A stretch of DNA of 64,000 nucleotides from an uncultured beta proteobacterium (GTDB lineage Bacteria > Pseudomonadota > Gammaproteobacteria > Burkholderiales > Burkholderiaceae_C): NCBI GenBank assembly GCA_903876735.1, contig CAIRAW010000045.1, positions 1 through 64,000 of the forward strand, in the 5' to 3' direction. Shown piece by piece: positions 15,631-26,493 of this stretch. The first letter of the stretch is position 1; each line of letters opens with the position of its first letter. The notes under the pieces were generated by a model. The model searched no databases. It saw only the letters and a program-made list of their open reading frames with translations, and was not told the DNA's origin. A program made the position numbers and the translations under genes.

Positions 15631-17339
15631 GCACCGAATTCGACTACATCATCGTCGGCGCCGGAACCGCCGGCTGTTTGCTGGCGAACCGCCTGTCGGC
15701 CGATGCAAGCAAACGCGTGCTGCTGATCGAGGCCGGGCGCAAGGACGACTACCACTGGATCCATATCCCGGTCGGCTATCTGTATTGCATCGGCAACCCG
15801 CGCACCGACTGGCTTTACAGCACCGAGCCCGACGCCGGACTCAATGGCCGTGTACTGCGCTACCCGCGCGGCAAGACGCTGGGAGGCTGCAGCAGCATCA
15901 ACGGCATGATTTACATGCGTGGCCAGGCGCGTGACTATGACCAGTGGGCCCGCATCACCGGCGACGAGAGCTGGACCTGGGACAAGGTGCTGCCCTACTT
16001 CAAGCTGCACGAAGACCATTACCAGGGCGCGAGCGCCGCCCATGGCGCCCGCGGGGTCGTGCCCGAGCTGATGCAGGACGCGACGCAGCCCTATGCCAAG
16101 GTCTTGCGCCATCGCAGCGCCGGCGGTGAATGGCGGGTCGAGAAGCAGCGCCTGCGCTGGGACGTGCTGGACGCGTTTGCGCAGGCCGCGCAGCAGGCCG
16201 GCATTGCCGCTACCGACGACTTCAACCGGGGCGACAACGAAGGCGTCGGTTACTTCGAGGTCAACCAGAAACAAGGCTGGCGCTGGAGCACGGCCAAAGC
16301 CTTTTTGCGACCCCAATGCTATGGGCGCCCCAACTTCGAGATGTGGACCTCGGCCCAGGTCGTCAAGTTGCTGTTTGAAACCGGCGCTGATGGCGCCAAG
16401 CGCTGCAACGGCGTTCAGGTCTGCGCCAACGGGGAGATGGTCACGGCCAGCGCCGATGCCGAGGTCATCCTGAGTGCCGGCAGCATCGGCTCGCCGCAGA
16501 TCCTGCAACTCTCGGGTGTCGGCCCGGCGGCCTTGTTGCAACAGCACGGCATCGCCGTCGCGCATGAGGCGCCGGGGGTTGGCGCCAATCTGCAAGACCA
16601 CCTGCAGATCCGCTCGGTCTACAAGGTGCAGGGCGTCAAGACGCTCAACACCCAGGCCAGCACGCTCTGGGGCAAAGCCATGATCGGCCTGGAATATGCC
16701 TTGAAGCGCAGCGGCCCGATGAGCATGGCGCCGTCACAGCTGGGTGCCTTCACGCGCAGCGATGCAGCACAGGTTTATCCGAACATCGAGTACCACGTCC
16801 AGCCCCTGAGCCTGGAGGCCTTCGGCGAGCCGCTGCACAGCTTCAACGCTTTCACCGCCAGCGTCTGCAACCTGAACCCGACCAGCCGCGGCACGGTCCA
16901 GATCAGGAGCCCACGCTTTGAAGACGCACCGGCGATTGCGCCCAATTACCTCAGCACCGACGCCGACCGCAAGGTGGCGGCCGATTCCCTGCGCCTGACG
17001 CGAACCATCGTGGCGCAGCCGGCGCTGGCTCAATACCAGCCGCAGGAGTGGAAGCCGGGCGTGCAGTACCAGAGCGACGCCGATCTGGCCCGGCTGGCAG
17101 GCGACATCGCCACCACCATCTTTCACCCGGTGGGCACGACGAGGATGGGCCGTGCGGATGACCCGATGGCGGTGGTCGATTCGCGTTTGCGTGTGCGCGG
17201 CATAACGGGTTTGCGCGTGGTCGATGCCGGTGTCATGCCCACGGTCACCAGCGGCAACACCAATTCGCCGGCGCTGATGATTGCCGAAAAGGCCGCGCAG
17301 TGGATCGTGGAAGATGCGGCCCGGAGCTTCAAAGGGTAA
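15627..17339 (+). CDS. GMC-family FAD oxidoreductase (choline dehydrogenase-like)
   Basis: A 570-residue flavoprotein. The ATG at 15627 overlaps the upstream stop and directly precedes the FAD-binding motif (VGAGTAGCLLANRLS). The GMC signatures follow: GKTLGGCSSINGMIYMRGQ near residue 90 and GSIGSPQILQLSGVGP near residue 287, with the catalytic HPVGTTRMG near residue 500. Such enzymes oxidise alcohols to aldehydes; the substrate cannot be read from sequence. Pairing with an enoyl-CoA hydratase homologue suggests a catabolic pathway for an alcohol or acyl compound, which is inference. Confidence 0.93.
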   Translation: MSTEFDYIIVGAGTAGCLLANRLSADASKRVLLIEAGRKDDYHWIHIPVGYLYCIGNPRTDWLYSTEPDAGLNGRVLRYPRGKTLGGCSSINGMIYMRGQARDYDQWARITGDESWTWDKVLPYFKLHEDHYQGASAAHGARGVVPELMQDATQPYAKVLRHRSAGGEWRVEKQRLRWDVLDAFAQAAQQAGIAATDDFNRGDNEGVGYFEVNQKQGWRWSTAKAFLRPQCYGRPNFEMWTSAQVVKLLFETGADGAKRCNGVQVCANGEMVTASADAEVILSAGSIGSPQILQLSGVGPAALLQQHGIAVAHEAPGVGANLQDHLQIRSVYKVQGVKTLNTQASTLWGKAMIGLEYALKRSGPMSMAPSQLGAFTRSDAAQVYPNIEYHVQPLSLEAFGEPLHSFNAFTASVCNLNPTSRGTVQIRSPRFEDAPAIAPNYLSTDADRKVAADSLRLTRTIVAQPALAQYQPQEWKPGVQYQSDADLARLAGDIATTIFHPVGTTRMGRADDPMAVVDSRLRVRGITGLRVVDAGVMPTVTSGNTNSPALMIAEKAAQWIVEDAARSFKG

Positions 17340-17396
17340 ATCCTGAAAGGGTAAGTCCTGATGTTGCCGGCCTGTTTTGACGGTTACATTGGCACC

Positions 17397-17513
17397 AATC
17401 GTTGGCGGTCCTACCCGGCTCGCTGATGGAGAAAGGCCCTGGAGACAGCGCCCCTTTGGGCAAATAAATCGAAAAAGTGGGAACTGGCACCGGCAACCCC
17501 GGTGCCTTTTTTT
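17397..17513 (+). ncRNA. candidate small RNA or leader with its own terminator
   Basis: The 200-base gap between the GMC gene and the TSUP gene contains no coding sequence but ends in a strong terminator. Upstream, TTGCCG (17364) and TACATT (17385), 15 bases apart, could be a sigma-70 promoter. The RNA between would be about 115 bases long. It could be a free sRNA, an attenuating leader of the TSUP gene, or simply the 3' end of the GMC transcript. I do not recognise a known family. Confidence 0.3.
17486..17513 (+). terminator. rho-independent terminator before the TSUP gene
   Basis: An eight-base-pair perfect stem (GGCACCGG with CCGGTGCC), five-base loop and seven T. It ends 30 bases before the TSUP start codon, so that gene either has a very short promoter region or depends on read-through. 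Confidence 0.9.
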
Positions 17514-17542
17514 CGTCCGCTGCGGGATGGGACAATGCCGGC

Positions 17543-18301
17543 ATGGAATTGCTGATTGTCTCGCTGGCCTCGTTGCTGGCCGGTTTTGTCGACTCGATCG
17601 TCGGGGGCGGTGGCCTGATTCTGGTGCCCGCCCTGTTTGCCGCCTTCCCCGCTGCCCACCCGGCCACCCTGTTTGGTACCAACAAGGGCGCTTCGGTCTG
17701 GGGCACGGCGATGGCCACCTGGCAATACGGTCGCCGTGTGGAATTGCGCTGGCCTGCCCTTTTGCCGGCGGCGCTGGCGGGTTTTCTGGCTTCGTTTGCC
17801 GGCGCCTGGTTGGTGACCGTGCTTTCGCCGACCTATTTGCGCAAGGCGCTGCCCCTGGTGCTGCTCGCGGTCCTGGTCTACACACTGATCAAGAAGGAAA
17901 TGGGGCGCACCCATGCGCCGCGCTTCACCGGTTCAACCGAAGCTTTGTTGGCAGCCGGTATTGGCGCTGTCATTGGCTTTTACGATGGTTTTTTCGGACC
18001 CGGCACCGGCAGCTTTCTGGTCTTCCTGTTTGTGCGTTTACTCGGCTACGACTTTCTGAACGCATCAGCCTCGGCCAAATTGATCAACACCGCCACCAAC
18101 AGCGCGGCACTGATCCTGTTCATGCTCAAGGGCCATGTCTGGTGGCATTTTGTGCTGGCGATGGCGCTGGCCAATGTGCTGGGCAGCGTGCTGGGCACGC
18201 GCCTGGCGCTCAAGCACGGCACCGGCTTCGTGCGCGCCGTCTTCATCCTGGTGGTGCTGGCCCTGATCCTCAAGACCAGCTACGACGCGTTTCTGCGCTG
18301 A
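17543..18301 (+). CDS. TSUP (TauE/SafE) family membrane permease
   Basis: A 252-residue membrane protein with about eight spans. The ATG at 17543 directly precedes the first span; an in-frame start 22 codons upstream falls in the terminator and is rejected. Family marks are the two half-repeats with GFVDSIVGGGGLILVPAL near the N-terminus and GFYDGFFGPGTGSFLVF in the second half. TSUP proteins move sulfite, sulfonates or other small organic anions across the inner membrane. The substrate is unknown and no sulfur gene is nearby. Confidence 0.9.
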   Translation: MELLIVSLASLLAGFVDSIVGGGGLILVPALFAAFPAAHPATLFGTNKGASVWGTAMATWQYGRRVELRWPALLPAALAGFLASFAGAWLVTVLSPTYLRKALPLVLLAVLVYTLIKKEMGRTHAPRFTGSTEALLAAGIGAVIGFYDGFFGPGTGSFLVFLFVRLLGYDFLNASASAKLINTATNSAALILFMLKGHVWWHFVLAMALANVLGSVLGTRLALKHGTGFVRAVFILVVLALILKTSYDAFLR

Positions 18302-18334
18302 AGTCAGCGCACAGATTGCCATCCCGTTTTTCTT

Positions 18335-18425
18335 TTTGTCATCCCGGACTTGATCCGGGATCCATGACTTCCGACAATGCCAGGCGAAGCATGGATTGCG
18401 GGTCGGGGCCCGCAATGACAAGTCA
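18335..18425. repeat. dispersed palindromic repeat (REP-like), copy 1
   Basis: TCATCCCGGACTTGATCCGG and a second arm with GATTGCGGGTCGG and GCCCGCAATGACA form two stem-loops. The same elements (TCATTGCGGACTTGATCCGC and ACCGGATCGAGTCCGGTATG) occur at 20408-20490. The pattern of a chromosomal rather than plasmid palindromic unit fits short dispersed repeats of unknown mobility. The copy lies between the convergent TSUP and mrdA genes and may act as terminator for both. Confidence 0.75.
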
Positions 18426-18448
18426 AGTTTGCCATCCCGCCCCGGCTG

Positions 18449-20398
18449 TCAACGCCCTGCCGGTGGCCAGGGGATTTCGGCTACGGTGCGGGGCTTGCCG
18501 ATGGGCGCGGGGGCCTGGGCTTTTTGCACGGCGGCCATGTCTTCCTCGCTCGGGTATTGGTTGAGCAGCCAGTAGTCAAAAATGCGCCTTGCGATGGGCG
18601 CTGCGTTCTGTGAGCCAAAGCCTGCGTTTTCAACCACCATGGCGAGCGCGATCTTCGGATCTTCAGCCGGCGCAAAGGCGGTGAACAGCGCATGGTCGCG
18701 AAAGCGCTCGTCCATTCTGGAGGCAACGTATTTTTCGTTCTGCTTGATCTGGATGACCTGGGCCGTGCCGGTCTTGCCGCCGCTGGTGTAGCCCGCGCCG
18801 CGAAAGGCCGCCGCCGAGGTGCCCTCGGTGTTGACGCCCACCATCGCGTTCTTGATGACGGCAATGTTGGCCGCCTTGGCAATCACTTCACCCATGGTTT
18901 CGTGGCCGGTCGTGGTTGGCGCGTGCGTCAGGATGTCGACCACTTCCTTGACCAGGTGCGGTCGCATCTTGACGCCGTTATTGGCCAGCGTGGCGGTGGC
19001 CGAGGCCAACTGCAGCATGGTGAAGTTGTTGTAGCCCTGGCCGATGCCCAGTGAGATGGTTTCTCCGGCGTACCATTTCTGCTGGTCGGCGCGCTTGTAG
19101 GCGCGGCGTTTCCAGTCGGTCGACGGCAACAGGCCGCGCACCTCGCCAAAGATGTCGATGCCGGTCAGCTCACCGAAGCCGAAGCGCTGCATCTGCTCGT
19201 GGATGGTGTCGACACCCAGATCATTGGCCAGGATGTAGTAGTAGGTGTCGCAGGACTGCACGATTGAGCTGTACATGTTGACCATGCCGTGCCCGCCCTC
19301 TTTGTCGTCGCGAAAACGGTGGTTGCCCAGCATGAAAAATCCGGGGTCGGCAAAGGACTGCTCGGGTTTGCGCGCGCCGGTCTCCAGGGCGGCGAGCGCC
19401 ATGAAGGGTTTGTAGGTCGAGCCCGGCGGATAGGTGCCGCGCAGCGCGCGGTTGAGCAGCGGTTTGTCGGGCGATTCGTTGAGCGCCTGCCAGTTTTCGC
19501 TGTCGATGCCTTCGACAAAGAGATTCGGGTCGAAGGTTGGCTTGCTGACAAAAGCCAGGATTTCGCCGGTCTTGGGGTCAAGTGCCACCAGCGCGCCGCG
19601 GCGCTCGCCAAACAACTCTTCCACCATGTTTTGCAGCTTGATGTCGATCGACAAACGCACCGTGTTGCCGGGCGTTGCCGGGCTGCTGCCGAGCTTGCGC
19701 ATGGCGCGTCCGCCGGCCGAGGTCTCGACCGAATCGACGCCCGTGTTGCCGTGCAACTGGGTCTCGAAGCTCTGCTCGACGCCGAGCTTGCCGATGTACT
19801 CGGTGCCTCGGTAGTTGCCGTCGTCGTCGGACTCGTCGAGCTTTTCCTTCTCGGACGGGTTGATGCGGCCGATGTAGCCGATGACGTGGCTGGCGAGTTC
19901 GCCGTAGGGGTAATTGCGAAACAACCGGGCCTTGATCTCGACGCCGGCAAAGCGATAGCGTTGCGCGGCAAATTTCGCCACTTCCTCGTCGCTCAGGCGC
20001 GTGCGCAGCGGCAGCGATTCGAAACTCTTGGATTCTTCCAGCAGCTTCTTGAAGCGGCGCCGGTCGCGCGGCGAAATTTCCAGCACCTGCGACAACTCAT
20101 CGAGCATCTGCTCCAGGTTGGCGACCTTGGCGGGCGTGACTTCAAGCGTGTAGGCCGAGTAGTTGGTGGCCAGCACGATGCCGTTGCGGTCCAGGATCAG
20201 CCCCCGGTTCGGGATGATGGGAACGATCGCCGTGCGGTTGTTCTCGGCTTGCTCCAGCAGGTCGTCGTGGCGTACCAGCTGCAGGTAAACCAGCCGCGCC
20301 CCAATCAGGACAAAGCCGAGCACCACCGCCATGCTGGCCACCAGCACCCGCGTGCGGAAGCGAAACAGGTCGGCCTCGACGTTGCGCAGTTCAGTCAT
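18449..20398 (-). CDS. mrdA: penicillin-binding protein 2, elongasome transpeptidase
   Basis: A 649-residue protein with one N-terminal membrane span (about residues 17-37), a pedestal domain, and a transpeptidase domain with the active-site motif STYK near residue 325, SCD near 382 and KTG near 541. The SCDTYYY form of the second motif is typical of PBP2 rather than PBP3. It crosslinks peptidoglycan during cell elongation with RodA and the Mre proteins. It follows mreD after a 130-base gap that holds a palindromic repeat. A rodA gene, usually next, is not found here. Confidence 0.96.
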   Translation of the reverse strand: MTELRNVEADLFRFRTRVLVASMAVVLGFVLIGARLVYLQLVRHDDLLEQAENNRTAIVPIIPNRGLILDRNGIVLATNYSAYTLEVTPAKVANLEQMLDELSQVLEISPRDRRRFKKLLEESKSFESLPLRTRLSDEEVAKFAAQRYRFAGVEIKARLFRNYPYGELASHVIGYIGRINPSEKEKLDESDDDGNYRGTEYIGKLGVEQSFETQLHGNTGVDSVETSAGGRAMRKLGSSPATPGNTVRLSIDIKLQNMVEELFGERRGALVALDPKTGEILAFVSKPTFDPNLFVEGIDSENWQALNESPDKPLLNRALRGTYPPGSTYKPFMALAALETGARKPEQSFADPGFFMLGNHRFRDDKEGGHGMVNMYSSIVQSCDTYYYILANDLGVDTIHEQMQRFGFGELTGIDIFGEVRGLLPSTDWKRRAYKRADQQKWYAGETISLGIGQGYNNFTMLQLASATATLANNGVKMRPHLVKEVVDILTHAPTTTGHETMGEVIAKAANIAVIKNAMVGVNTEGTSAAAFRGAGYTSGGKTGTAQVIQIKQNEKYVASRMDERFRDHALFTAFAPAEDPKIALAMVVENAGFGSQNAAPIARRIFDYWLLNQYPSEEDMAAVQKAQAPAPIGKPRTVAEIPWPPAGR

Positions 20399-20407
20399 GT
20401 TGCTGCC

Positions 20408-20490
20408 GTCATGTCATTGCGGACTTGATCCGCAATCCAGGCTCCGTGTGGCAATGGATACCGGATCGAGTCCGGTATGACAAGCGGGGG
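20408..20490. repeat. dispersed palindromic repeat (REP-like), copy 2
   Basis: Two stem-loops, GCGGACTTGATCCGC and ACCGGATCGAGTCCGGT, spaced by about 30 bases. The first arm matches copy 1 at 18335-18425 apart from compensating changes. It lies between mreD and mrdA, inside what is normally one operon, and could change mRNA stability between the two genes. Confidence 0.75.
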
Positions 20491-20529
20491 GGCTGGACTT
20501 CCACGATGACGAATGCAAAATCGTTTTCA

Positions 20530-21060
20530 TCACAGTGGTCTGTGCGCATCGGGGTTGGGTGTTCTTCTTTGCGGCAACAGCAGCAGCACGCTGATGACGG
20601 GCCAGAGTGCGGACTCCAGCACCGGGGACAGGAGCATCAGGAAACCGGGGAAGGCGCCGCCGGCGATCATGCGCACGCACAGTTCGATCGCATGCGAAGC
20701 GGCAAACAGCGGCAACACCTGAAACGCCTGTGACGGCGCCTGGAACCACAGCAGACGGCGGTGGATCGCGATCGCCAGAAAACTCAGCACCGTGTAGCAC
20801 AGCGCGTGCTGCCCCAGCATCGCGCCCTGGTGCACATCGACCAGCAGGCCAAAGACAAAGGCCAGGCCAATGCCGACGCGTTGCGGCTGATGAATGCTCC
20901 AGAACACCAGAACCAGGGCCAGCAGGTCGGGCACCCAGGCGGCGCGGCCAAACAGGCCGACGTTCTGCAGCATATTGAAGGCCAGCGCACCGATCAGGCT
21001 GGCGGCGATGAAGAAAGGGCTGGCCGGCAGCAGCAACTGCTGACCACGACGCATGATCAT
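20530..21060 (-). CDS. mreD: rod shape-determining protein MreD
   Basis: A 176-residue membrane protein with about five spans. It overlaps the mreC stop by four bases. Segments such as PDLLALVLVFWSIHQPQRVGIG and GLLVDVHQGAMLGQHAL match MreD. It is an inner-membrane part of the elongasome linking MreC to RodA/PBP2. A longer overlapping frame on the same strand is a shadow without membrane character. Confidence 0.92.
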   Translation of the reverse strand: MIMRRGQQLLLPASPFFIAASLIGALAFNMLQNVGLFGRAAWVPDLLALVLVFWSIHQPQRVGIGLAFVFGLLVDVHQGAMLGQHALCYTVLSFLAIAIHRRLLWFQAPSQAFQVLPLFAASHAIELCVRMIAGGAFPGFLMLLSPVLESALWPVISVLLLLPQRRTPNPDAHRPL

Positions 21061-21977
21061 TTCTTGCCACCCTTCTTGACCGCGCCGGGAGCGGCCTCAA
21101 CCGGGGGTCGTGGCGCGACCTGGCTGCCCAGGGGCTTGAGCACCATCACATGGCCGACGCCGGTAACCAGCGCCAGCGGTGCGCAACTGATGCGCGCAAA
21201 GGCGGAATCAACCCGGCGTTCGATCTTCTGGATGCGGGCCACCGGCAGACCGGGCGGGTAGACGCCGTCGACGCCGCTGGTAGTCAGCAGATCGCCGACC
21301 TGCACATCGGCATTGGCTGCCATGAAACGCAGCTCCAGCGCGTTTGCGCGCAGCACCGGGTCGCCAAAGGCCACGCCGCGCTCGCCGCTGCGGGTGTTGA
21401 GCACCGGAATGGCCTGATCGCGGTCGGTAACCAGCGTCACTTCGCTGAGCATCGGGTAGACGCGCGTCACCTGCCCGAGCACGCCGGCCTCGTCGAGTAC
21501 CGGCGAGCCGGCCAGGATGCCTTCGAGCGCACCCCGGTCGATGATGACCTTGCGGGTGTAGGGGTCGGCCGCGTCGTACAGGACCTGCGCCGCTTGCGCC
21601 GGCGTGTTCACGCGTTCGCGCAGGGCCAGCAACTGGCGCAGGCGCGAGTTTTCGAGCGCGAGCTGTTCGACCTGATTGGCGCGTTGGGACTGTAGGTCGA
21701 GTTTGCGTCGCGCCGCTTCTTCGTTCGCCTGCGAGGTCTTTACCGTTTCGAAATGCTGGGCCACGCCCTGCGTCCACAGCACCGGGCGCATGACCAGCCA
21801 TTGCACCGGGTAGAGCGCGGTGGCGACCGCGCTGCGCAGGGGCTTGGCGAGCTCAAAACGCGCATCGGCCACCATCAAAAAGAGGGCCAGCGCGCTGAAC
21901 AGCGTCAGCTTGGACAGGGCCGAAGGCCCCTGTCGGAAGAAAGGGGGGGGTGTACCGTCCAGCGTACCGAGTGGCAT
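21057..21977 (-). CDS. mreC: rod shape-determining protein MreC
   Basis: A 306-residue protein with an N-terminal membrane span (about residues 20-38), a coiled coil (about 75-115), and the two-barrel periplasmic domain marked by LPGQV-like and DPVLRANALELRFMAANADVQVGD segments (shown here only in part). MreC bridges MreB filaments and PBP2. It starts 15 bases after the mreB stop. An eight-base G run (C run in the coding strand) at 21943-21950 falls in codons 9-12, a possible slippage site. Confidence 0.94.
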   Translation of the reverse strand: MPLGTLDGTPPPFFRQGPSALSKLTLFSALALFLMVADARFELAKPLRSAVATALYPVQWLVMRPVLWTQGVAQHFETVKTSQANEEAARRKLDLQSQRANQVEQLALENSRLRQLLALRERVNTPAQAAQVLYDAADPYTRKVIIDRGALEGILAGSPVLDEAGVLGQVTRVYPMLSEVTLVTDRDQAIPVLNTRSGERGVAFGDPVLRANALELRFMAANADVQVGDLLTTSGVDGVYPPGLPVARIQKIERRVDSAFARISCAPLALVTGVGHVMVLKPLGSQVAPRPPVEAAPGAVKKGGKK

Positions 21978-21992
21978 CGCTGTCCCTGAGGA

Positions 21993-23534
<1,542 letters not shown>

Positions 23535-23538
<4 letters not shown>

Positions 23539-25013
23539 CTAACAACAATACCGCACTGCATGAACTTGGCGTGGCGGCGCTGGCGCGTCAACTGCGCGAG
23601 CGCAAGGTCTCGGCGCTTGAGACGGCGCAGCACTTCCTGGCGCGCGTGCGCGCCCATTCGGAACTGGGCGCTTTCCTGGACATCAACGAGGACGTGACGC
23701 TGGCGCAGGCGCGCGCGGCCGATCAGGCGCTGGCCGTCGGCAACGCCGATGCCACCCTGCTGGGCGTGCCGATGGCGCACAAGGACATCTTCGTGACCAA
23801 GGACTTCGTCTCCACCGCCGGCTCGAAGATGCTGACGGGCTACCGCTCGCCTTTTGACGCCACCGTGGTGGCCAAACTGGCGGCGCAGGGCGTGGTGACC
23901 CTGGGCAAGCTCAATTGCGACGAATTTGCCATGGGCTCGGCCAACGAGAATTCGGCTTTCGGCAAGGTCAGCAACCCGTGGGACCTGAGTCGCACGCCCG
24001 GTGGCTCCTCCGGCGGCAGCGCGGCAGCGGTGGCAGCTGGTCTGGTGCCGGCCGCCACCGGCACCGATACCGGCGGCTCGATCCGCCAGCCGGCGTCGTT
24101 CTGTGGCGTCACCGGCATCAAGCCCACTTATGGTCGTGCTTCGCGCTACGGCATGGTGGCTTTTGCCTCCAGCCTGGACCAGGCCGGGCCGTTGGCGCGC
24201 AGCGCCGAAGACTGTGCCTTGCTGTTGTCAGCCCTGTGCGGCCCGGATCTGGACCGAGATTCGACCTCGCTCGATGTGCCGGCGGAAGATTTCACGCGCA
24301 CACTCGGTGACTCGGTGGCCGGTCTGAAGATCGGTGTGCCGCAGGAGTTTTTTGGCGAAGGCCTGGCGCCAGATGTGCGCGCGGCCATCGATGCCGCGCT
24401 GAAGGAGTATCAGAAGCTCGGCGCTACGCTGGTGCCGATCTCGCTGCCGCGCACCGAACTCTCGATTCCGGTTTATTACATCATCGCGCCGGCTGAAGCC
24501 TCCAGCAATCTGAGCCGTTTCGACGGTGTCAAGTTTGGCCACCGCGCCAAGGACTACAGCGACCTGACCGACATGTACAAGAAGACGCGCGCCGAGGGCT
24601 TTGGCGACGAAGTCAAACGCCGCATCATGATCGGCGCCTATGTGCTCTCGCACGGTTACTACGACGCCTACTACCTGCAGGCGCAGAGAATCCGGCGCAT
24701 GATCGCCGACGATTTTGCCCAGGCATTCAAGCAATGCGATGTGATCGCCGGGCCGGTGGCGCCAACGGTGGCCTGGAAGCTCGGAGACAAGAGCGAAGAC
24801 CCGGTGGCGAGCTACCTGGCCGACATCTTTACCCTGCCGGCCTCATTGGCTGGTTTGCCGGGCATGAGCATCCCGGTCGGCTTCGGCGCAAACCAGATGC
24901 CGGTCGGCATGCAACTGATTGGCAACTACCTGCAGGAGTCGAAGCTGCTCAACGTGGCGCACCGTTTCCAGCAGGCCACGGACTGGCACGCCGCGCGGCC
25001 GCAGGGATACTGA
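23535..25013 (+). CDS. gatA: Asp-tRNA(Asn)/Glu-tRNA(Gln) amidotransferase subunit A
   Basis: A 492-residue amidase with the catalytic Lys in VPMAHKDIF (about residue 80) and the serine pair in the amidase signature [14 protein letters not shown] (about residues 155-170), then [15 protein letters not shown]. It releases ammonia from glutamine for transfer to misacylated tRNA bound by GatB. The middle gene of the gatCAB operon; length is usual. Confidence 0.97.
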
Positions 25014-25026
25014 ACCTAGATTGAAC

Positions 25027-26481
25027 ATGAACACATCCACCTCATTGCTGGTGCAGGGATACGAAGTCGTGATCGGCTTCGAGACCCACGCCCAGTTGTC
25101 GACCCAGTCGAAGATCTTCAGCCGCGCCGCCACCGCGTTTGGCGCCGAACCCAACACGCAAGCCTGCGCTGTTGACCTGGCGCTGCCGGGCACGCTGCCG
25201 GTGATGAACATCGGTGCCGTCGAGCGCGCCATCCAGTTCGGCCTGGCCATCGGCGCCCACATTGCGCCGCGCAGCATCTTCGCGCGCAAGAACTATTTCT
25301 ACCCCGATCTGCCCAAGGGCTACCAGATCAGCCAGTTTGAAATTCCGGTGGTGCAGGGCGGCGATGTCGAGTTCTTTCTGGGTGACGAGAAGAAATCGGT
25401 GCGCCTGGTGCGCGCCCATCTGGAAGAAGACGCGGGCAAGTCGCTGCACGAAGACTTTGTCGGCCAGACTGGCATCGACCTGAACCGCGCCGGCACACCG
25501 CTGCTCGAGATCGTGACCGAGCCCGATATGCGCTCCAGCGCCGAGGCGGTGGCCTACGCCAAGGAGTTGCACAAGATCGTGACCTGGATCGGCATCTGCG
25601 ACGGCAATATGCAGGAGGGCAGTTTTCGCTGCGACGCCAATGTCTCGGTGCGCAAGCCCGGCGCGCCCCTGGGCACGCGGCGCGAGATCAAGAACCTCAA
25701 CAGTTTCAAGTTCATGCAGCAGGCCATCGACTACGAGGTGCGCTGGCAGATCGAACAAATCGAGGACGGCCACGCCATCGAGCAGGCCACGGTGCTGTTC
25801 AACCCCGATACGGGCGAGACGCGCGCCATGCGCAGCAAAGAAGACGCAGCCGATTACCGTTATTTTCCGGACCCCGATCTGCCGCCGCTGGTGATTGCCG
25901 ACGAATGGGTGCAGCGCGTGCGCGCCGCGATGACCGAGTTGCCGCGCGTGATGGCGCAGCGTTTTGTCAGCGTGCACGGCCTCTCGGAGTACGACGCCAC
26001 GGCCCTGACGCAAAGCCGCGCCATGGCGGCCTATTTCGAAGCCACGACGCAAGCCTGCGCTCAACCCAAACTGGCGGGCAACTGGATCATGGGCGAAGTC
26101 TCGCGCCGACTCAACGCGGGCGAACTCGACATCGCGGCCTCACCGGTGAGCGCTGCGCAACTGGCGCAATTGATCGGCCGCATTGCCGATGGCACGATCT
26201 CCAATAACGCGGCCAAACAGGTGTTTGACGCGCTGTGGAGCGGCGCGGGCAGCGATGTCGATGCGCTGATCGAAGCCAAGGGTCTGCGCCAGATGAACGA
26301 CAGCGGCGAACTCGAAAAAATCGTCGATGCCGTGCTGGCCGCGAACCCGAAAAATGTTGAACAGTACAAGGCCGGCAACGGCAAGGCGCTCAACGCGCTG
26401 GTGGGTCAGATCATGAAGGGCAGCCAGGGCAAGGCCAATCCGCAGCAAGTCAACGACCTGCTGCGCCAGAAACTGGGTTAA
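25027..26481 (+). CDS. gatB: Asp-tRNA(Asn)/Glu-tRNA(Gln) amidotransferase subunit B
   Basis: A 484-residue protein from the ATG at 25027, 13 bases after gatA. It has the family signature around [17 protein letters not shown], then [16 protein letters not shown] and a GatB/YqeY tail with [15 protein letters not shown]. GatB activates and amidates Glu-tRNA(Gln) or Asp-tRNA(Asn). Its stop is 12 bases from the stop of the convergent DUF4124 gene. Confidence 0.97.
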   Translation: MNTSTSLLVQGYEVVIGFETHAQLSTQSKIFSRAATAFGAEPNTQACAVDLALPGTLPVMNIGAVERAIQFGLAIGAHIAPRSIFARKNYFYPDLPKGYQISQFEIPVVQGGDVEFFLGDEKKSVRLVRAHLEEDAGKSLHEDFVGQTGIDLNRAGTPLLEIVTEPDMRSSAEAVAYAKELHKIVTWIGICDGNMQEGSFRCDANVSVRKPGAPLGTRREIKNLNSFKFMQQAIDYEVRWQIEQIEDGHAIEQATVLFNPDTGETRAMRSKEDAADYRYFPDPDLPPLVIADEWVQRVRAAMTELPRVMAQRFVSVHGLSEYDATALTQSRAMAAYFEATTQACAQPKLAGNWIMGEVSRRLNAGELDIAASPVSAAQLAQLIGRIADGTISNNAAKQVFDALWSGAGSDVDALIEAKGLRQMNDSGELEKIVDAVLAANPKNVEQYKAGNGKALNALVGQIMKGSQGKANPQQVNDLLRQKLG

Positions 26482-26493
26482 CCAGGAAATTGC

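Noticed and set aside
17440-17500. Resemblance to part of a cyclic-di-GMP-I riboswitch (GGGCAAA, then TCGAAA and GTGGGA)
   Set aside because: The second half of the aptamer with its tetraloop receptor is not present, and the spacing is wrong. Kept only as an unassigned RNA candidate.
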